Shown here: positions 1-6,820 of the stretch, in pieces | How the letters are laid out: each line of letters begins with the position of its first letter | Position numbering within the stretch: the first letter of the stretch is position 1 | Assembly (NCBI GenBank): GCA_014377395.1 | Contig: JACMPS010000223.1 | Location: 1-10,562 of the forward strand | Source: Chthonomonadaceae bacterium | Lineage (GTDB): Bacteria; Armatimonadota; Chthonomonadetes; Chthonomonadales; Chthonomonadaceae | Direction of reading: 5' to 3' | DNA: 10,562 nucleotides | Made by a program: the position numbers and the translations under genes | Notes under the pieces: model-generated | Databases searched by the model: none | What the model was told of the DNA's origin: nothing | Seen by the model: only the letters and a program-made list of their open reading frames with translations

Positions 1-21
1 TCTTCCTCGAAAGGGGCAACG

Positions 22-1158
22 ATGCTTGATTCTTTAGTCAGCCAATACCATAAACTCAAGGAGAACGACGCCTTCAGTGTACTGTTGCACCCGAAAGTGA
101 TGCTAAACGCACGTCTCTACGAAAAGGAAATGCAGGAGAAACCGCTCTTGATGAAAAGCCACCCAACGGGCATTGAAATCGAGATGACGAATCGCTGTAA
201 TCTTGCGTGTATTCAATGTTTGCGTTCGCTTGGATTGAAGCCCTACAAACTCGGCGACATGGAATTCGAGAACTACAAAAAGATTCTCGCGAACTTTCCC
301 TATGCCTTGAACATTTCGCTGAATGGTTTCGGGGAACCGATGATGCACCCCGACTTTTTCGATGTTGTCGCCTACACTCGAAAAGAACGTCCCTGGGCAA
401 AAATCGGCATTTACACGAATGGCGCGTTGATTGACGAGGAAAAAGCCTACAGGATGATGGATTGTGGCTTGACCGAACTCAACATTTCGATTGATGCCGC
501 CACCCCGGAAACCTACCGTAAAGTGCGACGCGGCGGCAAATTGCAACCGCTTCACGACAATATCCGTCGTCTGATTCGGGTGCGCGAAGAAACGAAAGCC
601 CGCTTTCCTTTGATTGGCTTGAACTACGTGATGCTGAACGAAAACGAGGGCGAACTCGTTCCGTTTGTCGAGCAAGCGGCGGAATTCGGTGTGGACTTCA
701 TCAATTGCATCACCTATGCGGGTTACGATTGGGGCTTTCGCAATAAGCGCACTCCCGACAGTTACCACCGCGAAATGGACGCCGCCAAAAAGCGCATGGA
801 AGAACTCGGTGTCCGTTGCAAATCTTTCCCTTCGGAAGATATTTCGTGGAGCGACCCGAAAAAGCCGTTTGCCTGTAGTTTCTACTGGGGCGAACAGTTC
901 CGTGTCACCTACAATGGAGAAATTACGCTCGGCTGTTGTTCCCCTTTCAAGGAAACGTTCTCCTACGGCAATTTGCTGGAAACGCCCTTCTCGGAGATCT
1001 GGAACAATGAGTTTTATCAGCGCAACCGGGAACTTGCGAAGGCGGGTGCCGCCCCGACAAAAGCCTGCGCCTCCTGCGATAATTTCAGCAAAACATTCTT
1101 TGCGACAACGGGAATCGAGACTGACGGATTTATCCCGCTCAGCACCTTAAAACGCTAA
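22..1158 (+). CDS. Radical SAM protein with twitch/SPASM-like C-terminal domain
   Basis: The protein (378 aa) is a radical SAM enzyme, a family that cleaves S-adenosylmethionine at a 4Fe-4S cluster to start radical chemistry. The cluster motif CxxxCxxC is at C59, C63 and C66, in the context TNRCNLACIQC. A GFGEP motif at 102-106 matches the SAM-binding GGEP element. The C-terminal part has C285, C305, C306, C349 and C352. This fits a twitch-like domain holding one auxiliary Fe-S cluster better than a full seven-cysteine SPASM domain, because the last cysteines after C352 are missing. About 50 residues precede the barrel. The start is supported by AAGGGG five bases upstream of the ATG. There is no signal peptide, so it should be cytosolic. 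No precursor peptide or partner enzyme is visible nearby, so the substrate is unknown; peptide or sugar/cofactor modification are both possible. The family call is firm and the function is not. Confidence 0.9.
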   Translation: MLDSLVSQYHKLKENDAFSVLLHPKVMLNARLYEKEMQEKPLLMKSHPTGIEIEMTNRCNLACIQCLRSLGLKPYKLGDMEFENYKKILANFPYALNISLNGFGEPMMHPDFFDVVAYTRKERPWAKIGIYTNGALIDEEKAYRMMDCGLTELNISIDAATPETYRKVRRGGKLQPLHDNIRRLIRVREETKARFPLIGLNYVMLNENEGELVPFVEQAAEFGVDFINCITYAGYDWGFRNKRTPDSYHREMDAAKKRMEELGVRCKSFPSEDISWSDPKKPFACSFYWGEQFRVTYNGEITLGCCSPFKETFSYGNLLETPFSEIWNNEFYQRNRELAKAGAAPTKACASCDNFSKTFFATTGIETDGFIPLSTLKR

Positions 1159-1176
1159 AACTTGACAGAACGATGG

Positions 1177-1218
1177 AAAATGGGGTTTAACAGAGTTATT
1201 CTGAAAGCCCCATTTTTT
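1177..1218 (+). terminator. Intrinsic terminator downstream of the radical SAM gene
   Basis: AAAATGGGG (1177-1185) is the exact reverse complement of CCCCATTTT (1208-1216). The loop contains further pairing (TTT/AAA and CAGA/TCTG). The right arm runs directly into six T residues (1213-1218). It lies 18 bases after the radical SAM stop codon and ends 14 bases before the ftsE start, so it should separate the two transcripts. Any ftsE promoter must then lie very close to, or inside, this hairpin. Confidence 0.88.
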
Positions 1219-1232
1219 AGCGTGTCTGCCTT

Positions 1233-1952
1233 ATGATTCAACTTTGCGATGTCACCGTCACCTACCGCGACGATTATACAGCCCTCGATCATGTCTCTCT
1301 GATAATCTCTAAAGGCGAGTTTGTCTTTGTCGTGGGAGCCACCGGAGCCGGGAAATCCACTTTCCTTAAATTGCTTTACCGAGAAGAAAAGCCGACAAGC
1401 GGAACCGTGATCGTCGCAGGACAAAACCTTACCGAAATGCGTTTGCGGGAAATTCCTTCTCTTCGCCGTAAACTCGGCGTAGTCTTTCAAGACTTCGGAC
1501 TGCTCCCCAACAAAACCGTGTACGAGAATGTTGCGTTTGCCCTCCGAGTGATTGGAGCGAACCGTCAGGTCATCCGCCGACAGGTTCCCAATGCCCTTGA
1601 AATGGTGGGGATGGCGCATCGCCCGGACGCTTTTCCGCACCAACTCTCCGGCGGCGAACAACAACGCATCGCCATTGCCCGCGCCCTTGTCAATGATCCC
1701 CCGCTTCTGCTTGCCGACGAACCCACCGGAAATCTCGATCCCGAAACATCCTGGTCTATTATGGAATTGCTGAATCACATCAATGTGCGAGGCACGACGA
1801 TTGTGGTGGCTTCGCATGATCACGCCGTTGTGGATCGGATGGAGCGGCGCGTTCTCGGTTTTGAGAAAGGCGTTTTGATTCGTGACGAGAAGTGCGGCGT
1901 CTACAAAGAAGCAACGGACGTGCGCGAAGCAAGACAGAGCGTGACCCGATGA
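1233..1952 (+). CDS. ftsE: Cell division ATP-binding protein FtsE
   Basis: This is a 239-aa ABC ATPase of the FtsE type. In known systems FtsE pairs with FtsX at the division site or side wall, and its ATP cycle controls peptidoglycan hydrolases outside the membrane; it is not thought to transport a substrate. All nucleotide-binding elements are present: Walker A GATGAGKST (35-43), Q-loop Q86, signature LSGGEQQR (138-145), Walker B LLLADE ending at catalytic E163, D-loop near 166-169 and switch H195. The N-terminus MIQLCDVTVTY aligns with usual FtsE starts, which supports this ATG although no clear Shine-Dalgarno sequence precedes it. A C-terminal tail of about 40 residues follows the H-loop. 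The stop codon overlaps the ftsX start (ATGA). LolD/MacB-type ATPases are close relatives, but the partner gene decides for FtsE. Confidence 0.95.
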   Translation: MIQLCDVTVTYRDDYTALDHVSLIISKGEFVFVVGATGAGKSTFLKLLYREEKPTSGTVIVAGQNLTEMRLREIPSLRRKLGVVFQDFGLLPNKTVYENVAFALRVIGANRQVIRRQVPNALEMVGMAHRPDAFPHQLSGGEQQRIAIARALVNDPPLLLADEPTGNLDPETSWSIMELLNHINVRGTTIVVASHDHAVVDRMERRVLGFEKGVLIRDEKCGVYKEATDVREARQSVTR

Positions 1953-2842
1953 ACCTCAATTCGATCCCCTTTTTGATTCGTGAGGCGTTTCTCAACATTC
2001 GGCGCAACGGGCTGATGTCGCTAGCGGCACTCGGCACGGTGACAATGGCACTAGCGGTGTTCGGTGCGTCGGTGTGGTCAGCGTATCGGCTGAGCGAAGT
2101 GGCACGGATGCAACCGCAAAAGTTCAACTCGATTGATGTGTTTTTGCCTTCCACTGCCGAGCGTGACACCACCCTCGAACTCCAAACGCGCCTTTCGCAA
2201 ATGCCGCTCGTTTCACGAGTGAAAATTTATCCCAAAGAGGTTGCGTGGGCACAGTTTCAATCGCAGGAACCGGAAATGACCGAAGCACTCACCGAAAACC
2301 CCCTGCCCGACAAACTCGAAGTGGAACTCAAGGACGCCACAAACGTGTCCGAACTCGCCCGCCGACTACGACGCAAAACCGATTTTCCCGACATCGAAAA
2401 AGTGATTGATCCCGGCGAGGAAGTCCGTACTTTGATCGGTTTTGCAGGACTGATTCGCGTGATCGGGTTTTCCGTCGCGCTTGGATTGTTTGCCGCAACG
2501 CTATTTATCGTTCAGAACACGATTCGCCTCACTGTTTTTGCACGTCGGCGCGAGATTCGGGTGATGCAACTTGTGGGCGCGACCCCAGGATTTATTCGGA
2601 TGCCGCTTTTGCTCGAAGGGCTGTTTCATGGCACGGTTGGTGGGATGATTGCCGCCGGGGTGATTCTACTTTGTGGGCGCGAGGTGTCGAAATTCGTGGT
2701 TTCCTTGAAATCACCGTTGATCGGGGATGTCCCTACCCTCATCGGACCCGCGCAGGTTTTCTTTCTGCTGGTGGCTGTCGGTGCGTTTATCGGAGTGACG
2801 GGCAGTTATCTTTCGATGCGCCGCTTTCTGAAACAAATTTAG
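1949..2842 (+). CDS. ftsX: Cell division protein FtsX (permease-like subunit)
   Basis: This is a 297-aa membrane protein with FtsX architecture. It has a short cytosolic N-terminus with REAFLNIRRNG, TM1 at about 22-45, an external domain at about 46-165, TM2 at about 168-195, TM3 at about 225-247, TM4 at about 265-290 and a short basic C-terminus. The motif RRREIRVMQLVGAT in the loop after TM2 is typical of the family and is where FtsE docks in known complexes. The external domain is the part that binds a murein hydrolase or its activator. I chose the ATG at 1949 because it overlaps the ftsE TGA by 4 bases, giving translational coupling, and because the protein then begins as FtsX proteins do. 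A longer open frame to 1892 would only add residues encoded inside ftsE. The M23 gene downstream is the obvious candidate target. Confidence 0.94.
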   Translation: MNLNSIPFLIREAFLNIRRNGLMSLAALGTVTMALAVFGASVWSAYRLSEVARMQPQKFNSIDVFLPSTAERDTTLELQTRLSQMPLVSRVKIYPKEVAWAQFQSQEPEMTEALTENPLPDKLEVELKDATNVSELARRLRRKTDFPDIEKVIDPGEEVRTLIGFAGLIRVIGFSVALGLFAATLFIVQNTIRLTVFARRREIRVMQLVGATPGFIRMPLLLEGLFHGTVGGMIAAGVILLCGREVSKFVVSLKSPLIGDVPTLIGPAQVFFLLVAVGAFIGVTGSYLSMRRFLKQI

Positions 2843-2998
2843 AGAGTGTGTTGAAAAGTTGAGCTGATATGTTTTCCGCAAGACTGAAGTCCGCGCTCCC
2901 GTGCCGCCCCATATCCAATCACAAACGGGCGTGGCAACCACGAATGAGCGTAGGACTTACTTCGGACACAGAACGATTAATTTAAGCAAAATGCCTCT
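2843..2998 (+). other. Intergenic gap ftsX to M23 gene, with short hairpin
   Basis: This is a 156-base non-coding gap. It contains a perfect small hairpin CGTGG-CAA-CCACG at 2930-2942 and two widely spaced complementary pairs around it: AAGTCC near 2887 with GGACTT near 2953, and GTCCG near 2889 with CGGAC near 2963. I see no T-tract terminator and no convincing -35/-10 pair, so whether the M23 gene is read through from ftsX or has its own promoter is open. The base texture differs from the flanking genes and may be a remnant of a dispersed repeat. Confidence 0.35.
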
Positions 2999-4357
2999 AT
3001 GATGTCTCGAAATCTAACTTTACTCATCCTTGCACTTATCTCCTTGACGGTTCCGCTGTCTCTGTCGGCGGGGCCCCCGAAACGTCAAAAGCAAAAGGGT
3101 GTCTCCTCGAAAGAAGCAAAAACAGCCGCAAAAAAGCGGCATGAAGTCGCGGTAAAATTAAACGGTCTCAAGTCGAAAATGCACAACGTCAAGGTAAAGC
3201 TCAACGATGCCTCAGCGAAAGCGGAGCGTGTCACCGAGTCGCTGTCGGACGTGAGGGGGCGAATTGACCGGGCGCAGTCGAAACTGGGACGCACCCAATC
3301 CCGAATCAGCCGTCTGGAAACTCGACACACCAACACCATTGATCAGTTGCAGACGACGACCGAACGCTTGAAAGAGCGACGGCGATTGCTCTCCGTGCGA
3401 GTCAAAGAGAATTACGAACGAGGACAAATCACCTACGCGCAGGTGCTGTTGCAGTCGCGCTCGGTGCAGGATTTGATGTCACGCGGGCATTATGTGCGCC
3501 ACATTGTGCAAAGTGACGCCAAATTGATTGACAGCGTGAAGCAGGATATGAAGCGCATAGAACAGGATAAGCGTGATCTGGAAGCGCAACAGCGAGAACA
3601 GCAAGAACTCGCCGGACAGTACGAGGCACAAAAAGATGAGTGGCTTCAGGAGAAATCGCGTCAGCAACAAATCCTGAAAGTCACACAGTCACAACGCTCT
3701 CAGGCACAAGACGAACTCGATGACATTGCCGGGGAAGCGGAAGCGATGTCCGAGCGTATCCGCCAACTCTCAGAGGTGATCCGACGAAGGCGTGAAGCGG
3801 AGGCAAGAGAAGCTGCCGCCTTTCGCCACCGACGTAATACGGCGAACCGCGCTCGTGCGGCGGAAGCCCGTCGTCGCGCAAGAGCAAACGCACCTAACCC
3901 TTCCCGAAAATCGCGGCGAGTACAGGAACCCCTGCCCCCGCCGGAAGAGGACGAGCCAGACAATGCCCCCCTGCCCTCTATGGGAACCGGAAGTTTTCGG
4001 CGTCCTGTAGACGGGCCCATTACCTCTAATTTCGGGTATCGGTATCACCCGATCTTGCACCGCCGCAAACTTCATGCCGGAACCGATTTTGGGGTTCACA
4101 CCGGAACCCCAATTCACGCCGCCGATAGTGGCATCGTCATTCTTTCCGGTCATTCGGGCGGGTACGGCAACTGCGTGATTCTCGATCACGGGCGTGGGTT
4201 AACCACACTTTACGGTCACTGTTCGCGTCTTGTTGTTTCGGAAGGTCAGACCGTCCGCAAGGGTGATGTCATCGCTTATTCCGGTTCGACGGGGCTTTCG
4301 ACGGGGCCCCATTTGCACTGGGAAGTACGGCGTAACGGCACCCCCATTCACCCCTGA
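2999..4357 (+). CDS. Secreted coiled-coil murein hydrolase with active-type M23 (LytM) domain
   Basis: The protein is 452 aa. Residues 1-24 form a signal peptide (hydrophobic core LTLLILALISLTVPLSLSA). About 35-290 is highly charged and rich in E, K, Q and R, as in the long coiled coils of EnvC, PcsB and CwlO-type proteins. A basic then proline/acidic linker (about 290-330) leads to the M23 domain at about 335-452. Metal ligands H359, D363 (HAGTD) and H440, and catalytic H407 (YGH) and H438 (HLH), are all present. It should therefore cleave peptidoglycan cross-links itself, rather than only activate amidases as the degenerate E. coli EnvC does. Its place after ftsEX suggests it is the hydrolase that FtsX controls through the coiled coil. 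The protein stops soon after HLHWEVRRNG, a little earlier than many relatives. The start is an ATGATG pair with poor ribosome-binding signal, so M1 or M2 could be used. Confidence 0.9.
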   Translation: MMSRNLTLLILALISLTVPLSLSAGPPKRQKQKGVSSKEAKTAAKKRHEVAVKLNGLKSKMHNVKVKLNDASAKAERVTESLSDVRGRIDRAQSKLGRTQSRISRLETRHTNTIDQLQTTTERLKERRRLLSVRVKENYERGQITYAQVLLQSRSVQDLMSRGHYVRHIVQSDAKLIDSVKQDMKRIEQDKRDLEAQQREQQELAGQYEAQKDEWLQEKSRQQQILKVTQSQRSQAQDELDDIAGEAEAMSERIRQLSEVIRRRREAEAREAAAFRHRRNTANRARAAEARRRARANAPNPSRKSRRVQEPLPPPEEDEPDNAPLPSMGTGSFRRPVDGPITSNFGYRYHPILHRRKLHAGTDFGVHTGTPIHAADSGIVILSGHSGGYGNCVILDHGRGLTTLYGHCSRLVVSEGQTVRKGDVIAYSGSTGLSTGPHLHWEVRRNGTPIHP

Positions 4358-4667
4358 CCGAAGGCACGACCTTTACTCACCTTGCGCAAGGGGATAGAAT
4401 TTACCACCCACTTCGTTAGAGTCACAGAGAAATACAAGAAAAGAAAGAAGAGGGAAGGGGAGACCTCACGCAAAGAGACAAAGATAAAAAAGCAGAGACG
4501 GAGAAGGTTTTTGCATCTGCTCCCCTCTCCCGGATTTTGGGGGAGGGGTCTTGGGGACTGATTGGATGAGATCAGGGTGGGGGCATGAGAAAATTTTTAC
4601 CTCAGCACTTAATACTTAACACTTTTTCCAGTGTCACTAACAAGGCAGGGTGCGTAACGTGAGACCC
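4358..4667. repeat. Convergent intergenic region with repeat-like purine-rich DNA
   Basis: These 310 bases lie between two converging genes and hold no credible ORF. From left to right I see a perfect 12-base palindrome CCTTGCGCAAGG (4380-4391); a strongly purine-rich run (about 4420-4510) of AGAGA/AAGAAAG-like words including CACAGAGAAA and CGCAAAGAGACAAAG; a GC-rich hairpin (4522-4548); a G-rich stretch; and an AT-rich end with near-repeats ACTTAATACTTAACACTT (about 4607-4624). Such words are typical of degenerate dispersed intergenic repeats in many bacterial genomes, but copy number cannot be judged from one window. No strong terminator with a T-tract was found for either flanking gene. 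Confidence 0.5.
4522..4548. repeat. GC-rich inverted repeat (hairpin)
   Basis: CCCCTCTCCC (4522-4531) pairs with GGGGGAGGGG (4539-4548) over 10 positions with one G-U pair, around the 7-base loop GGATTTT. There is no T-tract on either side, so it is not a standard intrinsic terminator. It resembles the C-rich/G-rich palindromes often scattered between genes in bacteria. It could still serve as a bidirectional end or mRNA 3' stabiliser for the two converging transcripts. Confidence 0.55.
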
Positions 4668-5732
4668 TTACTTGTCCGGCAGGAAAAAGGTGAGTTTGCG
4701 CGTCTTGCCGTCGTTGCCCTCTGAGGTCAGCAAAAGAATTCCTTCTTTGCCGTCGTTTTTAGGATCGCCGACACGCACATCGAGAACGCGCCCCGCTATC
4801 GCCTCTGTTGCCTCGGTCGCCTCTAAATCTTCCGGGCGCATTTGCCAGAAAGACTTCTCTCTTGCGCTCAGTTTCGGAACGTAGATCACGAGTTTGTCGC
4901 CAGTTGTTGCGTTCGGGTTTCCCGGCACAGGCGCAAGTTTTCCGCGTTTTAGACAAATAAACCATCGTTGCTTTTCTCGCCAGACCGCTTGCACAAACCG
5001 GGTTCCGTTTTCGATTTGTACCGCGTCGGAGCCGTCGAAATCCTGCATTCCCACACCGTACCGGACAAACCCCTTTGCGTCTTCGGGAACCTTCCAATCT
5101 GTGACCTGTTGCAAAACGGCATTGTTGAGGTTGAAAAGGTTTGCCCCGTCTCCGCTCCCAGTCAGCAGGTAGCCGGGGGTTTTGTCCAGATCAATCAGGG
5201 CTTTCACGCCAATCGGCGGCTCGGCGAAGCGATTCAATTTGCCTTCGTTCCACTCGTAGACACCCGAAGAAGAAACAATCTGTTTCATTTGCACCGGGCG
5301 TTTCGGCTTCTTTTGACCCGGCACCGGAGTTAGAGGCTTTGCCTCCCGCAAAATTCCGGTGACCAGCACGTCCAGAGGTTTTCCCAGAAACTCGGTCTCA
5401 TCGTCCTTGCTGAAACGCAGTCCGTCCCAGTGCGTCAGTCGCAGTTTGCGCTTGTAATCCAGTGCGTCGGTCCCTTCGATCAGCATCAAAACATTTGCAC
5501 GATCTCCCGTCACCGGCACCACGTCAATCAGTTTTACGGCGTCTTGAAGCGTCTCACTCCAGACGCGAGTGAGACGAATCGCATAGGGATTGAAGAGGCG
5601 GCTACCGCCATTGCCATTCGGGGACCCGGGGAATTGTGCCTTCGCCGGGGACGGCAAAAGCGAAAGGCTCCCTGCAAGTGCCAGACCAATAGCACACACG
5701 CTCTTTTTCCCCGTCCCGTGATTTATTTTCAT
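4668..5732 (-). CDS. Secreted protein of unknown function, possible beta-propeller (FG-GAP-like)
   Basis: I do not recognise a named family for this 354-aa protein. It has a signal peptide (positive KK, then a hydrophobic stretch at about 11-27) with likely cleavage after the AKA ending at residue 32. There is no lipobox cysteine, so it should be periplasmic or exported. The mature part is beta-rich, with recurring segments of hydrophobic strand plus acidic/glycine turn near 65-87, 119-127, 178-194, 229-243 (DFDGSDAVQIENG) and 319-339 (VGDPKNDGKEGILLL). The last two resemble FG-GAP/VCBS blades, so a degenerate beta-propeller is my inference. A Lys/Pro-rich loop lies at 133-149. The ATG overlaps the stop of the LysR gene (ATGA), and GGAG lies eight bases upstream, so it is co-translated with that regulator. 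No enzymatic motif was seen. Confidence 0.8.
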   Translation of the reverse strand: MKINHGTGKKSVCAIGLALAGSLSLLPSPAKAQFPGSPNGNGGSRLFNPYAIRLTRVWSETLQDAVKLIDVVPVTGDRANVLMLIEGTDALDYKRKLRLTHWDGLRFSKDDETEFLGKPLDVLVTGILREAKPLTPVPGQKKPKRPVQMKQIVSSSGVYEWNEGKLNRFAEPPIGVKALIDLDKTPGYLLTGSGDGANLFNLNNAVLQQVTDWKVPEDAKGFVRYGVGMQDFDGSDAVQIENGTRFVQAVWREKQRWFICLKRGKLAPVPGNPNATTGDKLVIYVPKLSAREKSFWQMRPEDLEATEATEAIAGRVLDVRVGDPKNDGKEGILLLTSEGNDGKTRKLTFFLPDK

Positions 5733-6595
5733 GATTCTTGCTCCGAAAACTCTCTCTGGAACTGCTCCAGAAACTCCCTCAATGCAAGCGAAACGTATTT
5801 GTCTTTCCGATGAATGAGTGCAAGGCGGCGATTGGCGGAAGGCACATCGGTCAGGGGGAGTGCCATGAGACGTTTGTCGCTCACCTCTTCCGCGACGGTC
5901 ATCAGCGGAAGAAGCGTCACTCCCAAGCCTGCGCGAACCATACGCTTGATCGATTCGACGTTGTCCAGTTCGAGCGAAACGTGTTCCTCCACGCCCGCCT
6001 CCGACAAAAGCCGATCCACCAGCGTTCTCAGGTGCATCCCCTCTTCCATTAAAATCAAAGGAATTCCCGCGAGTTCTTCCCTGCGAATCCCCTCTTTGCG
6101 GCTTGCAAGAGGATGATCGGGCGGCACGACAACGACGGAAGGAAACGAACGCAGAAAATAAACCGTGTGTTCGATGCCGCCTTCCACGCCCATGACGATG
6201 CCGACATCTACGAGTCCCTGCGTCACCATGTCCACAATGTGCGAGGAGACGCCCGTGTGTACTCTGAGTTCGACGCCGGGAAAGGTTTCGCGGTATCGGC
6301 GAAGTTGCTCCGGCAAAAGGTAAGTCGCTACCGTGATGCTGGCTCCCACCCGAATTTTCCCGGCACGTGCCCCCCTCACGTCGTCCACTGACTGGATCGC
6401 TTCTTCGGAAAGCCGCAAGATTTCCTGTGCGTACCGATAAAGCGCTTCCCCTGCCGGAGTCATCTGTACCCGTTTGCCCAGACGGTCGAGCAAGCGCGTT
6501 TTCATTTCCGCCTCAAGCACTGCAATCTGTCGTGTGACCGCAGGTTGGGTTAAATAGAGAGCCTCCGCCGCACGGGTAAAACTTTCTTCGCGCAC
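5729..6595 (-). CDS. LysR-type transcriptional regulator (5' end uncertain)
   Basis: From the GTG at 6595 the protein is 288 aa. It begins REESFTRAAEALYLTQPAVTRQI, the LysR winged helix-turn-helix (about 5-28), followed by the linker helix and a periplasmic-binding-like effector domain (about 78-285; GKIRVGASITVATYLLP onward). The sequence upstream in the same frame (from about 6631) encodes LELRHLETFVFVV, which is the conserved first helix of LysR proteins. The true protein therefore almost certainly starts before 6595, but no in-frame ATG, GTG or TTG exists there before a TAA stop. No Shine-Dalgarno precedes the GTG. Either a CTG near 6631 or 6625 is used, or the read has a one-base error in an A5 run at 6639-6643. 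The stop overlaps the next gene's ATG, so it probably regulates itself and the secreted protein. The effector is unknown. Confidence 0.9.
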   Translation of the reverse strand: MREESFTRAAEALYLTQPAVTRQIAVLEAEMKTRLLDRLGKRVQMTPAGEALYRYAQEILRLSEEAIQSVDDVRGARAGKIRVGASITVATYLLPEQLRRYRETFPGVELRVHTGVSSHIVDMVTQGLVDVGIVMGVEGGIEHTVYFLRSFPSVVVVPPDHPLASRKEGIRREELAGIPLILMEEGMHLRTLVDRLLSEAGVEEHVSLELDNVESIKRMVRAGLGVTLLPLMTVAEEVSDKRLMALPLTDVPSANRRLALIHRKDKYVSLALREFLEQFQREFSEQES

Positions 6596-6672
6596 GACAA
6601 AGACAAACGTTTCAAGGTGTCTCAGTTCCAGATTCGTCTTTTTCCGATCTCGGTCTTCATTCCAAAAGATTT

Positions 6673-6698
6673 AATCTCGAAAGATTGTTTGCATTATA
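6673..6698 (-). promoter_or_regulatory. Candidate LysR promoter -10 box with downstream dyad
   Basis: On the minus strand a perfect TATAAT lies at 6698-6693, about 60-65 bases upstream of the LysR coding start. There is no good -35 hexamer at the right distance and no exact extended -10, so an activator may be needed. Just downstream, where transcription would begin, is the dyad AATCT-TTCG-AGATT (6686-6673), which could be an operator or a small leader hairpin. LysR regulators commonly control their own promoter, which makes self-regulation reasonable, but this is inferred. Confidence 0.45.
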
Positions 6699-6750
6699 CA
6701 CCGAAACTCCTTTTAGCGTGAGAGAGCCATTTACTCGTCAGGCAATCAGC

Positions 6751-6793
6751 AAAAAAGAAAGAAGGGAGAAGCCTCTCTACAGCCTTCTCCCTT
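6751..6793 (-). terminator. Intrinsic terminator downstream of rpoD
   Basis: In the direction of rpoD transcription, AAGGGAGAAG (6793-6784) pairs perfectly with CTTCTCCCTT (6771-6762) over 10 bases. It is followed by a T-rich tail, CTTTCTTTTTT (down to 6751). It lies about 28 bases past the rpoD stop codon and ends the dnaG-rpoD transcript before the LysR gene. Confidence 0.87.
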
Positions 6794-6820
6794 TGGTGAT
6801 TTCATGTGAAATTTTAGTGT

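Noticed and set aside
103..768. 221-residue open frame antisense to the radical SAM gene
   Set aside because: It is a shadow of a gene with clear domain motifs; no family features and no ribosome binding site were seen.
1162..1191. TTGACA followed at 18 bases by TTTAAC, as a promoter for ftsE
   Set aside because: The -35 is perfect but the -10 matches only four of six bases, and the element overlaps the arm of the terminator hairpin. It is possible but not strong enough to call.
1155..1823. 222-residue open frame antisense to ftsE
   Set aside because: It is a shadow of the highly conserved ABC ATPase and lacks recognisable domains.
4322..4400. Frameshift at the M23 C-terminus, since the protein ends just after HLHWEVRRNG
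   Set aside because: Reading on in the other frames gives no residues typical of M23 C-termini, and all catalytic residues are already included, so a naturally short end is simpler.
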